From the NCBI RefSeq assembly GCF_000715505.1, contig NZ_JHEH01000004.1, positions 1 through 64,000 on the forward strand: DNA of 64,000 nt. Reading direction: 5' to 3'. The DNA is from Thioclava dalianensis (GTDB lineage: Bacteria; Pseudomonadota; Alphaproteobacteria; Rhodobacterales; Rhodobacteraceae). The notes beneath the pieces are model-generated. The model was not told the DNA's origin. It was given only the letters and a program-made list of their open reading frames with translations, and ran no database searches. Positions within the stretch are counted from its first letter, which is position 1. Every line of letters begins with the position of its first letter. Positions 52,316 through 61,637 of the stretch are shown here, one piece after another. The position numbers and the translations under genes were made by a program.

Positions 52316-54169
52316 ATGCCTCCCTCCGAGACGACTGCAAGCCGCAAGCTGAGCGCGGAGGAGCGCCGCCGGGGCTGGCGCACGATCCGCGCGGTTCTGC
52401 CCTACCTCTGGGCCAAGGACGCGCCTTGGGTGAAGCGCCGCGTGGTGTTTGCGATGATGGCGCTTGTCGTGGCCAAGGTGATCTCGGTCTCGACGCCCTT
52501 CGTCTATCGGGCGGCGGTAAATGCGCTTTCGGGCGAAGGGGTCGATCCGGCTTGGGCTTTGGGTGTGGGGGCCGTCGGCATCACGGTGGCCTATGGGGTC
52601 GCCCGCCTGATGACGGTGGCGTTTGGCGAGTTGCGCGATGCGCTGTTTGTGCGTGTGGCCCAACGCGCGCTGCGTCATCTGGCGCTGCAAACCTTCACCC
52701 ATATGCACCAGCTCAGCCTGCGCTATCACATCACCCGCAAGACCGGCGGGCTGAGCCGCGTCATCGAGCGCGGGGTGAAGGGCGTCGAGTTCCTGCTGCG
52801 TTTCATGCTGTTCTCGGTCGGGCCGCTGATCCTTGAGCTGACCATGGTCGCAATCATCTTCGCGGTGGTGTTCGACTGGCGCTATGCGGCGGTCGTGGTG
52901 ATCACAATCGCGGCCTATATCAAGTTCACTTTCGCTGTGACCGAACGGCGCGTGGCGATCCGGCGCGAGATGAACAAGGCCGACAGTGCGGCCAACCAGA
53001 AGGCAATCGACAGCCTGCTGAACTTCGAGACAGTGAAATATTTCGGTGCCGAGCAGCGCGAGGCCGCGCGCTACGACAAATCGATGCAGAGCTATGAGGA
53101 GATGGCGGTCAAGACCGGCCAGTCTCTGGCGCTGCTCAATGCCGGACAGACGCTCATCATCTCGGTCGGGCTGATCTGCGTTATGGTCATGGCCGCGATC
53201 GAGGTGCAGGCGGGCACGCTCACCGTGGGCGATTTCGTCATGGTGCAGGCCTATATGATCCAGATCACGATGCCGCTGGGCTTTCTGGGCACGGTCTATC
53301 GTGAGATCCGGCAGGCGCTTGTCGATATGGGCGAGATGTTCGATTTGTTACAGCAACCCGCCGAAATCACCGATAAACCGGGTGCGGATGTTCTGAATGT
53401 GCAAGGCGGGACGATTGCTTTTGATGATATTTCCTTTCATTACGATGCCACACGGCCCATCCTCAAAGGGGTCTCGCTGACGGTGCCTGCGGGACATACG
53501 GTGGCGCTTGTCGGGCCATCGGGATCGGGCAAGTCGACCATCGGGCGGCTGATGTTCCGCTTTTACGACGTCACCGGCGGGTCGATCCGGATCGACGGGC
53601 AGGATCTGCGCGATGTGACCCAAAAGAGCCTGCATGACGCGATTGGCGTGGTGCCGCAGGACACGGTGCTGTTCAACGACACGATCCGCTACAACATCGC
53701 ATACGGGCGCGGCAATGCCACCGAAGACGAAATCATCGCCGCCGCCAAGGGCGCGAAGATCCACGATTTCATCATGGATCTGCCCGAGGGCTACGACACG
53801 GCGGTGGGCGAGCGCGGACTCAAGCTGTCGGGCGGTGAGAAGCAGCGGGTGGGCATTGCGCGCACGATGCTCAAGAACCCGCCGATCCTGCTGTTGGACG
53901 AGGCGACCTCGGCGCTCGATACCCAGACCGAGCGTGACATCCAGACCAGCCTGAAGGCGATTGCGCAGGGCCGCACCGTGATCACCATCGCGCACAGGCT
54001 TTCGACGATTGTCGATGCGGATCTGATCGTCGTGCTGGAGCAGGGCGAGGTGATCGAGCAGGGCCATCACGAGGATCTGCTGGCCCGGCGCGGGCGCTAC
54101 GCGGCGATGTGGGCGCATCAATCGGCGGAAGAACAGCGCGCGGACGAAGAAGATGCAGGTGCGGCCTGA
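52316..54169 (+). CDS. Atm1-type ABC exporter
   Basis: 617 residues, fused membrane and ATPase halves. Six membrane segments span roughly 40-330. The nucleotide domain shows Walker [14 protein letters not shown], signature LKLSGGEKQRVGIARTMLKNP, and Walker B LLLDEATSALDTQTE. The membrane half has the Atm1 stretches FTHMHQLSLRYHITRKTGGLSRVIERG and DSLLNFETVKYFGAE. The family exports glutathione-bound metals or sulfur species for iron-sulfur homeostasis. The GNAT gene begins inside its last codons. Confidence 0.92.
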   Translation: MPPSETTASRKLSAEERRRGWRTIRAVLPYLWAKDAPWVKRRVVFAMMALVVAKVISVSTPFVYRAAVNALSGEGVDPAWALGVGAVGITVAYGVARLMTVAFGELRDALFVRVAQRALRHLALQTFTHMHQLSLRYHITRKTGGLSRVIERGVKGVEFLLRFMLFSVGPLILELTMVAIIFAVVFDWRYAAVVVITIAAYIKFTFAVTERRVAIRREMNKADSAANQKAIDSLLNFETVKYFGAEQREAARYDKSMQSYEEMAVKTGQSLALLNAGQTLIISVGLICVMVMAAIEVQAGTLTVGDFVMVQAYMIQITMPLGFLGTVYREIRQALVDMGEMFDLLQQPAEITDKPGADVLNVQGGTIAFDDISFHYDATRPILKGVSLTVPAGHTVALVGPSGSGKSTIGRLMFRFYDVTGGSIRIDGQDLRDVTQKSLHDAIGVVPQDTVLFNDTIRYNIAYGRGNATEDEIIAAAKGAKIHDFIMDLPEGYDTAVGERGLKLSGGEKQRVGIARTMLKNPPILLLDEATSALDTQTERDIQTSLKAIAQGRTVITIAHRLSTIVDADLIVVLEQGEVIEQGHHEDLLARRGRYAAMWAHQSAEEQRADEEDAGAA

Positions 54170-54641
54170 GGCGGATGCGCCGCGCAGGCTGGCGCCCGAT
54201 GATCCGTCGCTGCCCGATGTTCTGGCGCTGATCCAGCAGAGCTTTGCCTTCATGGACGCGCGGATTGATCCGCCGAGCTCAATGCACAGGCTGCGCGTCG
54301 AAGACCTGTCGGCGTCCTGCGCGACAGGCGAGGTCTGGGTGATCGGCGCGCCCCGGCGCGCCTGCGTGGTGCTGACCCCCAAGCCAGATTGCCTCTATCT
54401 GGGCAAGCTTGCGGTGGCAGAGCAGGCGCGTGGGGCAGGGCTTGCGCGGCGATTGGTTGAGTGGGCGGCGCTGCGCGCCTGCGACCGGGGCTATGCGTGG
54501 CTTGAGTTGCAGGTGCGTGTCGAGTTGGTGGAAAACCTGCGCGCCTTTGCGGCGATGGGATTTGTTGAGACCGCGCGCACAGCACATCCCGGTTTTGATC
54601 GCCCCACCTCCGTGACAATGCGGCGCGCCTGTCAGCGCTGA
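54153..54641 (+). CDS. GNAT-family acetyltransferase
   Basis: 162 residues. Acetyl-CoA site: LYLGKLAVAEQARGAGLARRLVEW (R/QxxGxG/A variant), then ACDRGYAWLELQV and RAFAAMGFVETARTAHPG. The start lies 17 bases inside the exporter gene, so translation is coupled; the two may work together, though the substrate is unknown. Its 3' end overlaps the convergent RND gene by ten bases. Confidence 0.85.
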   Translation: MQVRPEADAPRRLAPDDPSLPDVLALIQQSFAFMDARIDPPSSMHRLRVEDLSASCATGEVWVIGAPRRACVVLTPKPDCLYLGKLAVAEQARGAGLARRLVEWAALRACDRGYAWLELQVRVELVENLRAFAAMGFVETARTAHPGFDRPTSVTMRRACQR

Positions 54642-57600
54642 TCGGGGGGATCTGTCTCGTCGATCCAGATAATGTCGCGCCCGCTGATCTTGCGCATGGC
54701 GCGCGCCTGCGCAGCATCGCGCGCGGCCCGGCTTTCGCGCCCGCCACTGAGCGCCGAGAGCGCCTGCGCGCCGCGATAGGCGCCCGCGCCCAACCAGACC
54801 CGGAGCGCGAGCAAAGCCGGGGTCAGCACCAGCGTCAGCACCGTCGCCGTGCCGAGACCGAACACCACCGCCGTGGCCAGCTGTTTCCACCAGAGAGCGG
54901 TCGGGCTGTCGATGGAATAGCCGCCATTGAAGAAATCGAGCGAGAGCCCGAACATCATCGGCGTCAGCCCCGCCATCGTGGTGATCGTGGTGAGCAAAAC
55001 CGGGCGCAGGCGCGCCTCGGCTGTGCGGATGATCGCCTCGATATGGGGCATGTAGCGCGAAAACTCCTGATAGGTGTCGATCAGAATGATGTTGTTGTTC
55101 ACCACGATCCCGGCCAGCGCCACGATCCCGACGCCCGTCATGATGATCGAGAATTGCTGGCCCATGACCAGCATCCCCACCAGCACGCCTGCCGTCGACA
55201 GCACGACCGCGACCAGCACCAGAACGGCGTTGTAAAAGCTGTTGAACTGCGCGAGCAGGATCACAAACATCAGCGCGAGAGCCCCCGCGAAAGCCTTGAT
55301 CAGAAAGTCCTGGCTTTCGGATTGATCGACCTGATCGCCCGACCATTCATAGCTGACGCCTGCGGGCAGCACGGCCTCGGTCTGGAGCCAATCCTCAATC
55401 GCCGCGATCCGCTCATTGCCGTTGATCGGCTGGCCCGCATCGTTGCTCAACCCCTCGGCGACGCCCGCCTTGATGTCGTAAAAGCGGGTCTGGTTGATCC
55501 GGTCGATCTGGCCGATCTTGGGCTCGGGCGTGCGGGTGATGAAATTGGCCAGCGGCACCAGCCCCTCCGAGGTGCGCAGCTTGAGCGTGTCGAGGGTCGA
55601 GAGCACCCGGTCAGCTTTCGGCAGCCGCACCCGGATCTCGATCTCCTCATCCGAGCTGGGCACCCGCATCGTGTCGAGCAAAAGCCCGCGCGTCACAAGC
55701 TGTACCATGCCGCCCACTGTGGCCACATCGGCACCAAACCGCCCCGCGCGCGTCACATCGACATCAATCACCCAATCGATGCCGGGCAGGGGGCGGGTGT
55801 CCTCGATATCGGTGATCCCGGTCATCTGCGCCATATGGGCCTCGACCTGCTCGACCGCCTGACCGAGCGGACCAAAATCATCGCCCTTCAGGCGCAACTG
55901 GATCGGCTTGCCCGAGGAGGGGCCGCGATCCTGCGCCAGATATTCGGCCTGAATGCCGGGGATCGTGGCGATCTGCGCCATGATCCGCTCCATCACCCGG
56001 TCGCCGCGCAGGGTCGGGTCGGATTTGCGCATCTCCCATGGCAGCATCTCGATCTGGATCTGCCCGATCGTGTCGCGCGGGGTGCTGGCGCCGCCGGTAT
56101 TCTGGTTCAGCCCGCCTGCGCCCGCGAAGGAAAAAACCGCGCCCACGCCGGGCATGCCGATCACGTGCTCTTCGGCGGCGCGCAGCAGCGTATCTTTTTC
56201 CGACAGGCTCAGATTGCCGCGTGCTCGGATATAGACGATGGCCTGCTCGACCTCGGAATCGGTGAAGAATTGAGTGCCGGGATTGTGGCGTCCGAAATAG
56301 CCGAAGGTGAAAACCACCGCGGAGACGATCACGGCCACGGTGACCAGCGGCATCACCGGATTTCCGGCGATGAAAGCTGTGACATGGCCAAAGGGGCGAC
56401 GGCGATAGCCCGCCTCAACGGGGCGGGGCTTGCGCGCGGGGCGCGCCGCGCTCAGCGTCACGGAGGCCGACATCGCGGCCAGAATGAACAGCCCCATGCC
56501 GGGGATGGAGGCCGCGAAATGCCCCGAGGCGGCATGTCCGCCCGTCAGGTAATCGGGGTTGAGCATCAGCATCGCGCCCAAATAGACGAGCGCCAGCGAC
56601 AGTGCCGCAAGCGCCAGCCGCAGCCAGTAGGGCCAAGGGGTAATCACGCCCGCGATCCCCTCGAGCCTGCGCGAGATCCGCCCTGCCACACCGCCCATCA
56701 CCGGCAGGTAGATCAGCGCCACAACCAGCGAGGCCGAGAGCACGAAGATGATGGTGATCGGCAGCATGCCCATGAACTCGCCGGGCACGCCGGGCCAGAA
56801 CAGCATCGGCAGGAAGGCGCAAAGCGTCGTCGCTGTGGAGGAGACCACGGGCCAGAACATCCGCTTGGCGGCCTCGGTATAGGCGGCCATCGGGCCTGCG
56901 CCCTCGGAGATCCGTTTGTCGGCATATTCCACGATCACAATCGCGCTGTCGACGAGCATGCCCACAGCCAAAATCAGCCCGAACATCACGATATTCGAGA
57001 TCGGCACGCCCATCAGTCCGAGAAAGACGAAGGTCAGCAGGAAGGAGGTGGGGATCGCGAACCCCACCAGCAGCGCCGAGCGCGTGCCCAGCGTCGCCAG
57101 CACCACGATCATCACCAGCGCAATCGCGGTCAGCACCGAGCCTTCCAGCTGGCTGACCATCGCGCCCACGGTTTTCGACTGATCGAGCGAGACGCTGACA
57201 TCGACGGCACGTTGCAACGGCTCGGGCCAGCGCGCCTGAGCCTGTGCCACGCGGGCGCGCACCAGATCGACCGTGTCGATGATGTTGTAGCCTTTGCGCT
57301 TGACGATTTGCAGCGCGACGGTGGGCTTGCCGTTGAACCGTGCGGTGCCGGTGCGGTCCTCGAAAGTCAGGCGGATATCGGCCAGATCGCCCAGCGTCAC
57401 GACCCGTTCGCCATTGGTCTTCACGGGCAGCGAGTAGACATCCTGCGCGGTCTCGAAAGTGGCGGGGGTCTTGACCGAGAACGCGCCGCCATCGGTCTCG
57501 ACCGTGCCCGCCGCGATCAGCTGGTTGTTGGATTGCACCGTCGTGATCAGCTCGGGGGCGGTGACGTTATAGGCCTCCAGCCGGAGCGGATCGATGATCA

Positions 57601-58153
57601 CCTCCAGCATCTCGTCGCGATTGCCCGCGATCTGCGCCTCAAGCACGGGTTCAAGCCCCTCGACCTCGTCTTGCAGCTCGCGCGCCAGCCTTTGCAGCGT
57701 GCGCTCGGGCGCGTCGCCGGAAAGGGCCACCACGACAACCGGGAATTCCGAGAAGTTGATCTCATCGACCGTGTATTTCTCGAACCCGTCGGGGAATTTG
57801 CCCTCAGCGGTGTTCATCGCATCGCGCACATCGGCGATTGTCTTGGTCTTGTCCCAGCCGAATTTGAACTCCAGCATCACCCCGGCGTAATTCTCTTGCG
57901 CGATGCCGGTCATCTTGTCGACGCCGTCGAGCCCCGACAGCTCGGTCTCCATCGGTTTGACCAGCAGCTTCTCGGCATCGGTGGCCGAGATGCCGGGGAA
58001 GGGGACCGAGATGAAGAGCATCGGGATTTCGATATCCGGCTCGCCCTCTTTGGGCAGGCCCACATAGGCGGCCAACCCTGCAAGGATTGAGATCGCGATG
58101 AAGGCGATTACCATCCGCGCATGCGCGGCGGCCCAATCGATGACACGGATCAT
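54632..58153 (-). CDS. RND-family efflux pump subunit with extra membrane insert
   Basis: 1173 residues; AcrB-type pumps are about 1040. Usual parts are present: PFPGISATDAEKLLVKPMETEL in the porter domain, the TM4 acidic site LAVGMLVDSAIVIVEYADKR (Asp402, with Ser instead of the usual second Asp), and the second-half TM10 region LAGIVVNNNIILIDTYQ. Between the halves, residues about 495-595 add roughly two hydrophobic helices (LRLALAALSLALVYLGAMLML and MGLFILAAMSASVTL) plus loops. It takes up protons to expel solutes, with its adaptor gene overlapping upstream. Substrate unknown. Confidence 0.9.
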   Translation of the reverse strand: MIRVIDWAAAHARMVIAFIAISILAGLAAYVGLPKEGEPDIEIPMLFISVPFPGISATDAEKLLVKPMETELSGLDGVDKMTGIAQENYAGVMLEFKFGWDKTKTIADVRDAMNTAEGKFPDGFEKYTVDEINFSEFPVVVVALSGDAPERTLQRLARELQDEVEGLEPVLEAQIAGNRDEMLEVIIDPLRLEAYNVTAPELITTVQSNNQLIAAGTVETDGGAFSVKTPATFETAQDVYSLPVKTNGERVVTLGDLADIRLTFEDRTGTARFNGKPTVALQIVKRKGYNIIDTVDLVRARVAQAQARWPEPLQRAVDVSVSLDQSKTVGAMVSQLEGSVLTAIALVMIVVLATLGTRSALLVGFAIPTSFLLTFVFLGLMGVPISNIVMFGLILAVGMLVDSAIVIVEYADKRISEGAGPMAAYTEAAKRMFWPVVSSTATTLCAFLPMLFWPGVPGEFMGMLPITIIFVLSASLVVALIYLPVMGGVAGRISRRLEGIAGVITPWPYWLRLALAALSLALVYLGAMLMLNPDYLTGGHAASGHFAASIPGMGLFILAAMSASVTLSAARPARKPRPVEAGYRRRPFGHVTAFIAGNPVMPLVTVAVIVSAVVFTFGYFGRHNPGTQFFTDSEVEQAIVYIRARGNLSLSEKDTLLRAAEEHVIGMPGVGAVFSFAGAGGLNQNTGGASTPRDTIGQIQIEMLPWEMRKSDPTLRGDRVMERIMAQIATIPGIQAEYLAQDRGPSSGKPIQLRLKGDDFGPLGQAVEQVEAHMAQMTGITDIEDTRPLPGIDWVIDVDVTRAGRFGADVATVGGMVQLVTRGLLLDTMRVPSSDEEIEIRVRLPKADRVLSTLDTLKLRTSEGLVPLANFITRTPEPKIGQIDRINQTRFYDIKAGVAEGLSNDAGQPINGNERIAAIEDWLQTEAVLPAGVSYEWSGDQVDQSESQDFLIKAFAGALALMFVILLAQFNSFYNAVLVLVAVVLSTAGVLVGMLVMGQQFSIIMTGVGIVALAGIVVNNNIILIDTYQEFSRYMPHIEAIIRTAEARLRPVLLTTITTMAGLTPMMFGLSLDFFNGGYSIDSPTALWWKQLATAVVFGLGTATVLTLVLTPALLALRVWLGAGAYRGAQALSALSGGRESRAARDAAQARAMRKISGRDIIWIDETDPPDQR

Positions 58154-59322
58154 TTTGCAGAGCCGGTGTCAGATGCGGGCGTCTCGGGGGCAGGTGTGCC
58201 GGGCGTGGGCGTGTCATTGGCCACATCGCCCGGCGCATGATCCACCACCGTGACGCTGATCCGCGATCCGTCGGTGACGTAATCCTGACCGACCACGATG
58301 ACGGTGGCATCATCGGGAAGCCCGCTCAGCCAGATCCCCTCGGGCGTGTCGCGCAGAAACTCTGCGGGTGCAAAGCGCGCAATGCCATCGTCATCCAGCC
58401 TGACGCCAAGCTGGCCGCTATCGTCGAGCGTCATCGCCGAGGCGGGCAGGAAATGTGCTTTGGTGCCGTCGGCTGCGATGATCATCTCGACCGTCTGGCC
58501 CTCGCGGATCGCATGATCGGCATTGGGCACCTCGGCCTCGACCTTGAAGGTGCGGGTCGCGGGATCTGCGCTTTGCGCGACATAGGTGATGCGGCCCAGA
58601 ACCTCGCGCCCGGTGGCCAGACGCGCGCCGACCTGCGCGCCGGTCTTGACGCGATCAATCTCGGTTTCGGGGATATAGCCCACGAGCCGGATCGGATTGA
58701 GCGCGATCACTGTGGCGCACAGCCCGCCTGCCGAAATAAGCGAACCCAGCTCTGCCGTGTCGCCCTCGAGAATGCCATCGAAGGGGGCGGTGATCTTGAG
58801 CCGTGCAAGCTCGGTCTCGGCGGCCTGCACGCCCGCCGTAGCGCTTTCCAGCGCGGATTGCGCAGAGGCGGTGGCGGTCTCGGAGCGGTAGCCGCCCGCC
58901 TGCAGCTTCTGGGCCGCGTTTGCATTGAGCCTCGCCTCAGCCAGCCGGGCCTGCGCCTCGATCAGGGCTGCGGGCCGGGTGCCGGGATCGAGCGTGCAGA
59001 GCACATCGCCCTGCGTGACCTTTTGACCTTTGCGCAGCGGTTCCGAGATCACCCGGGCGGTTGTTTCCGCGCGCAGCTCGACCCGGCGCGCACTTTCGGT
59101 CTGCCCGCGTGTGAGCACGCCCTGATCGACCGCGCGCGCCTTTGAAATCACCGCCTGAACCGGGACGGAGCCTTCGGGTGTTTTCGTCTGTGGGGCGGGG
59201 GCTTCGGCCGCGACCGGGGCGGCGCTGTCGCCCGCAAACCCCATCAGCCGGTCACGCTCGAAGACGAGAAGATAGAGGACCAGCAGGACCAGCAGCGCAT
59301 TGAGGATCGGGAACAGACGCAT
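58150..59322 (-). CDS. RND periplasmic adaptor (membrane fusion protein)
   Basis: 390 residues. A single N-terminal anchor (LNALLVLLVLYLLVFER) is followed by a hairpin with the barrel-sandwich lipoyl motifs LCTLDPGTRPAALIEAQARLAEA and ITAPFDGILEGDTAELGSLI, then beta-barrel and membrane-proximal parts. It connects the pump to an outer-membrane channel, not encoded in the window. The stop overlaps the pump start by four bases. Confidence 0.92.
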   Translation of the reverse strand: MRLFPILNALLVLLVLYLLVFERDRLMGFAGDSAAPVAAEAPAPQTKTPEGSVPVQAVISKARAVDQGVLTRGQTESARRVELRAETTARVISEPLRKGQKVTQGDVLCTLDPGTRPAALIEAQARLAEARLNANAAQKLQAGGYRSETATASAQSALESATAGVQAAETELARLKITAPFDGILEGDTAELGSLISAGGLCATVIALNPIRLVGYIPETEIDRVKTGAQVGARLATGREVLGRITYVAQSADPATRTFKVEAEVPNADHAIREGQTVEMIIAADGTKAHFLPASAMTLDDSGQLGVRLDDDGIARFAPAEFLRDTPEGIWLSGLPDDATVIVVGQDYVTDGSRISVTVVDHAPGDVANDTPTPGTPAPETPASDTGSAK

Positions 59323-59516
59323 GAGGCAGACTCCGGTAAACGGCTGGGTCGCGACATGCCCGAATGGGGATAGTGAACTCAGCAGTTCAATTTAGCGTGA
59401 CCGGCGCGTGATCTCAACCCCCAAGACGCGACGCGCTGAGGTCTTGGCAGTCTTTGGTCAGCCGTGTAAGAGGGGCCGAGCCAGTGCGCTGGCGAGGCAA
59501 GCGAAGTGAGGCATGC

Positions 59517-60197
59517 GTGAGCGAGAGCGACAGTTTTATTGATGAAGTCACCGACGCCGTCCGGCAGGACAAGCTGTTTGCGGCCTTTCGCAAATGGTGG
59601 TGGGTCGGCGCCCTCATTATTCTCGCCATTGTTGGCGGCACCGCATGGAATGCCTGGCAAAAAGAGCAGGCCGCCGCCGAGGCGCGCGGCTTTGGCGATC
59701 AGGTGATGGCCGCAATGAACGGCGATGACACCGACGCGGCCCTTGCCAAGATCACGCCCGATGGGGCGGGGCGCGCAGCCGTGCTCAAGATCTTGCAAGG
59801 CGATCAGGCGGTCAGCGCCAAAAAGCCGCAAGAGGCTATGAAATTCTACCAAGAGGCGGCTGCAGAGCCGGGGCTTCCCGCCTCGATCACGCAGCTCGCC
59901 CAGCTCAAGGCGGTTCTGGCCGGGGGCGCCTCGATGGATCCCACGACCCGCACGCAGATTCTGGCAAGTCTGGCCCAGCCCGGCGCGCCCTATCGCCCGC
60001 TGGCGATGGAGCAGCAGGCGATTGACAAGCTGGCCAGCGGCGACAAGGCCGGGGCGATTGCCACGGCGACGCAAATCCTTCAGGACGCCGGGCTTACGCC
60101 GGGCTTGCAACAGCGCGCCACAGAGTTGATTGTGGCGCTGGGCGGCACGGTGCCGCATGTGCCGGGTGCGGTCTCGCAACCGGCGACGCAAGAGTAA
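59517..60197 (+). CDS. YfgM-like TPR-type membrane protein
   Basis: 226 residues starting with GTG at 59517 (SESDSFIDEVTDAVRQDKLFAAFRKWWW), then one membrane helix (VGALIILAIVGGTAWNAW) and a periplasmic helical domain with TPR-like pairs. YfgM works with the SecYEG/PpiD chaperone network in E. coli. GTGAGG lies before the GTG, and the reading fits the family N-terminus. It precedes bamB and der, the same order as yfgM-bamB-der in gammaproteobacteria. Confidence 0.82.
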   Translation: MSESDSFIDEVTDAVRQDKLFAAFRKWWWVGALIILAIVGGTAWNAWQKEQAAAEARGFGDQVMAAMNGDDTDAALAKITPDGAGRAAVLKILQGDQAVSAKKPQEAMKFYQEAAAEPGLPASITQLAQLKAVLAGGASMDPTTRTQILASLAQPGAPYRPLAMEQQAIDKLASGDKAGAIATATQILQDAGLTPGLQQRATELIVALGGTVPHVPGAVSQPATQE

Positions 60198-60265
60198 CGA
60201 GACGATCCAAGGCCGTGACCGCCGCAAGAGCCGGCGGACATGCGCTAAAGGCAGGGAGACTGGGC

Positions 60266-61588
60266 GTGAATCTGAGCAAGACGATCTTCGTGCTGGGCGT
60301 GGCAGTCACATTGGCGGGCTGTACCAAAGAGGTGATCTTGCAGGGCGAGCGCCTCTCGCCCCGCGACGCGATGCGCGCCGAGGAAGGGCTTCCGCCGCTC
60401 GCTGGCCCGGAAAACGTGTCCCAGCCGATCAAGCTGCCCGCGCAGGTCAGCAACGCGCAATGGCCGCAGCGCGGTGGCTCGTCCACCCATTCGCTGTTCA
60501 ACGCGGCGCTGGGGGCAGGCACCACGCCGATCTGGTCGGCCAATATCGGCGCGGGCAATGCCAAGCGCTACCGGATCACCGCCGACCCGATCGTGGGTGC
60601 GGGACGGATCTACACGCTGGACAGCCGCGCCGGGGTGACGGCCACGGGCCTCAATGGCGCGCGGCTGTGGCAGACCGACATCACGCCTCCGGGCGATCAT
60701 TCGGGCGATGCGTCGGGCGGCGGTGTCGCTTATGACAATGGCACCGTCTATGTCAGCTCGGATTTCGCGGAACTGGTTGCGATTGACGCGGCCACCGGCG
60801 CGATCAAATGGCGGCAATATTTCGACGCAGGTATCGGCGGCGCCCCAACGGTTGAAGGCGGCACGGTCTATGTCGTGGCGCGCGACAGCTCGGCTTGGGC
60901 CGTGCGGGCCTCGGATGGCAAAGTGCTCTGGCAGGTGCCGGGCGCACCCTCGAAATCGGGCATGACGGGCGTGTCCTCGCCCGCCGTGACCAAGAGCATG
61001 GTCGTGTTCCCGTTCCCGTCGGGCTTCATGTCGGGTGTGCTGCGTCAAAGCGGCATGCAGCTGTGGCAGTCCAAAGTGCCGGGCGCGCGTCCGGGCGTAG
61101 GCTATGCCTCTATCGTGGATCTGACCGGCGACCCCGTCATCGTGGGCGATACCGTCTATGCGGGTTCCTCTGCGGGCAAGCTGGCCGCGTTTGATCTCAA
61201 TTCCGGTGAGCGGAAATGGACCGCGAGCGAAGGTGCCAACAGCCCCGTGCAAGTGGCGGGCGGGTCGATCTTCCTGACTTCGGATGACGGCAAGATCGTG
61301 CGGCTCGATGCGGCGACGGGCACCCAGATCTGGGCGCGCAATCTGCCCTATTACACCAAGGAAAAGCCCAAGAAGCAGCGCAATGTCGTGGCCAATTACG
61401 GTCCGGTTCTGGCAGGCGGCAAGCTTTACGTGGCCTCTTCGGATGGCGTGTTGCGGGTGTTCAGCCCGGTCGATGGGTCGCTGATCGGGCAGGCGCCGAT
61501 CCCCGGCGGGGCCGCCTCGGCACCGGTGGTTGCGGGCCGCACGCTCTATGTTGTCGGCGGCGATGGGAAACTGCACGCTTTCAAGTGA
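60266..61588 (+). CDS. bamB: Outer-membrane assembly lipoprotein BamB
   Basis: 440 residues. The lipobox TLAGC (Cys19) follows a short hydrophobic leader MNLSKTIFVLGVAVTLAGC. An eight-bladed beta-propeller of PQQ-like repeats covers the rest (for example GAIKWRQYFDAGIGGAPTV and GERKWTASEGANSPVQVAGG). BamB helps BamA insert outer-membrane barrels. The start is GTG at 60266, with GGGAGACTGGGC before it. Forty-nine bases before der. Confidence 0.88.
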   Translation: MNLSKTIFVLGVAVTLAGCTKEVILQGERLSPRDAMRAEEGLPPLAGPENVSQPIKLPAQVSNAQWPQRGGSSTHSLFNAALGAGTTPIWSANIGAGNAKRYRITADPIVGAGRIYTLDSRAGVTATGLNGARLWQTDITPPGDHSGDASGGGVAYDNGTVYVSSDFAELVAIDAATGAIKWRQYFDAGIGGAPTVEGGTVYVVARDSSAWAVRASDGKVLWQVPGAPSKSGMTGVSSPAVTKSMVVFPFPSGFMSGVLRQSGMQLWQSKVPGARPGVGYASIVDLTGDPVIVGDTVYAGSSAGKLAAFDLNSGERKWTASEGANSPVQVAGGSIFLTSDDGKIVRLDAATGTQIWARNLPYYTKEKPKKQRNVVANYGPVLAGGKLYVASSDGVLRVFSPVDGSLIGQAPIPGGAASAPVVAGRTLYVVGGDGKLHAFK

Positions 61589-61637
61589 CGCCATTCGGGT
61601 GTAAGGGGGCCGCTCAATACTGCCCAAGGAGGGCATC

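Noticed and set aside
55043-58090. About 1000-codon open frame on the plus strand opposite the RND pump
   Set aside because: The minus strand encodes an intact RND protein. The opposite frame is a composition artefact full of His, Arg and Asp.
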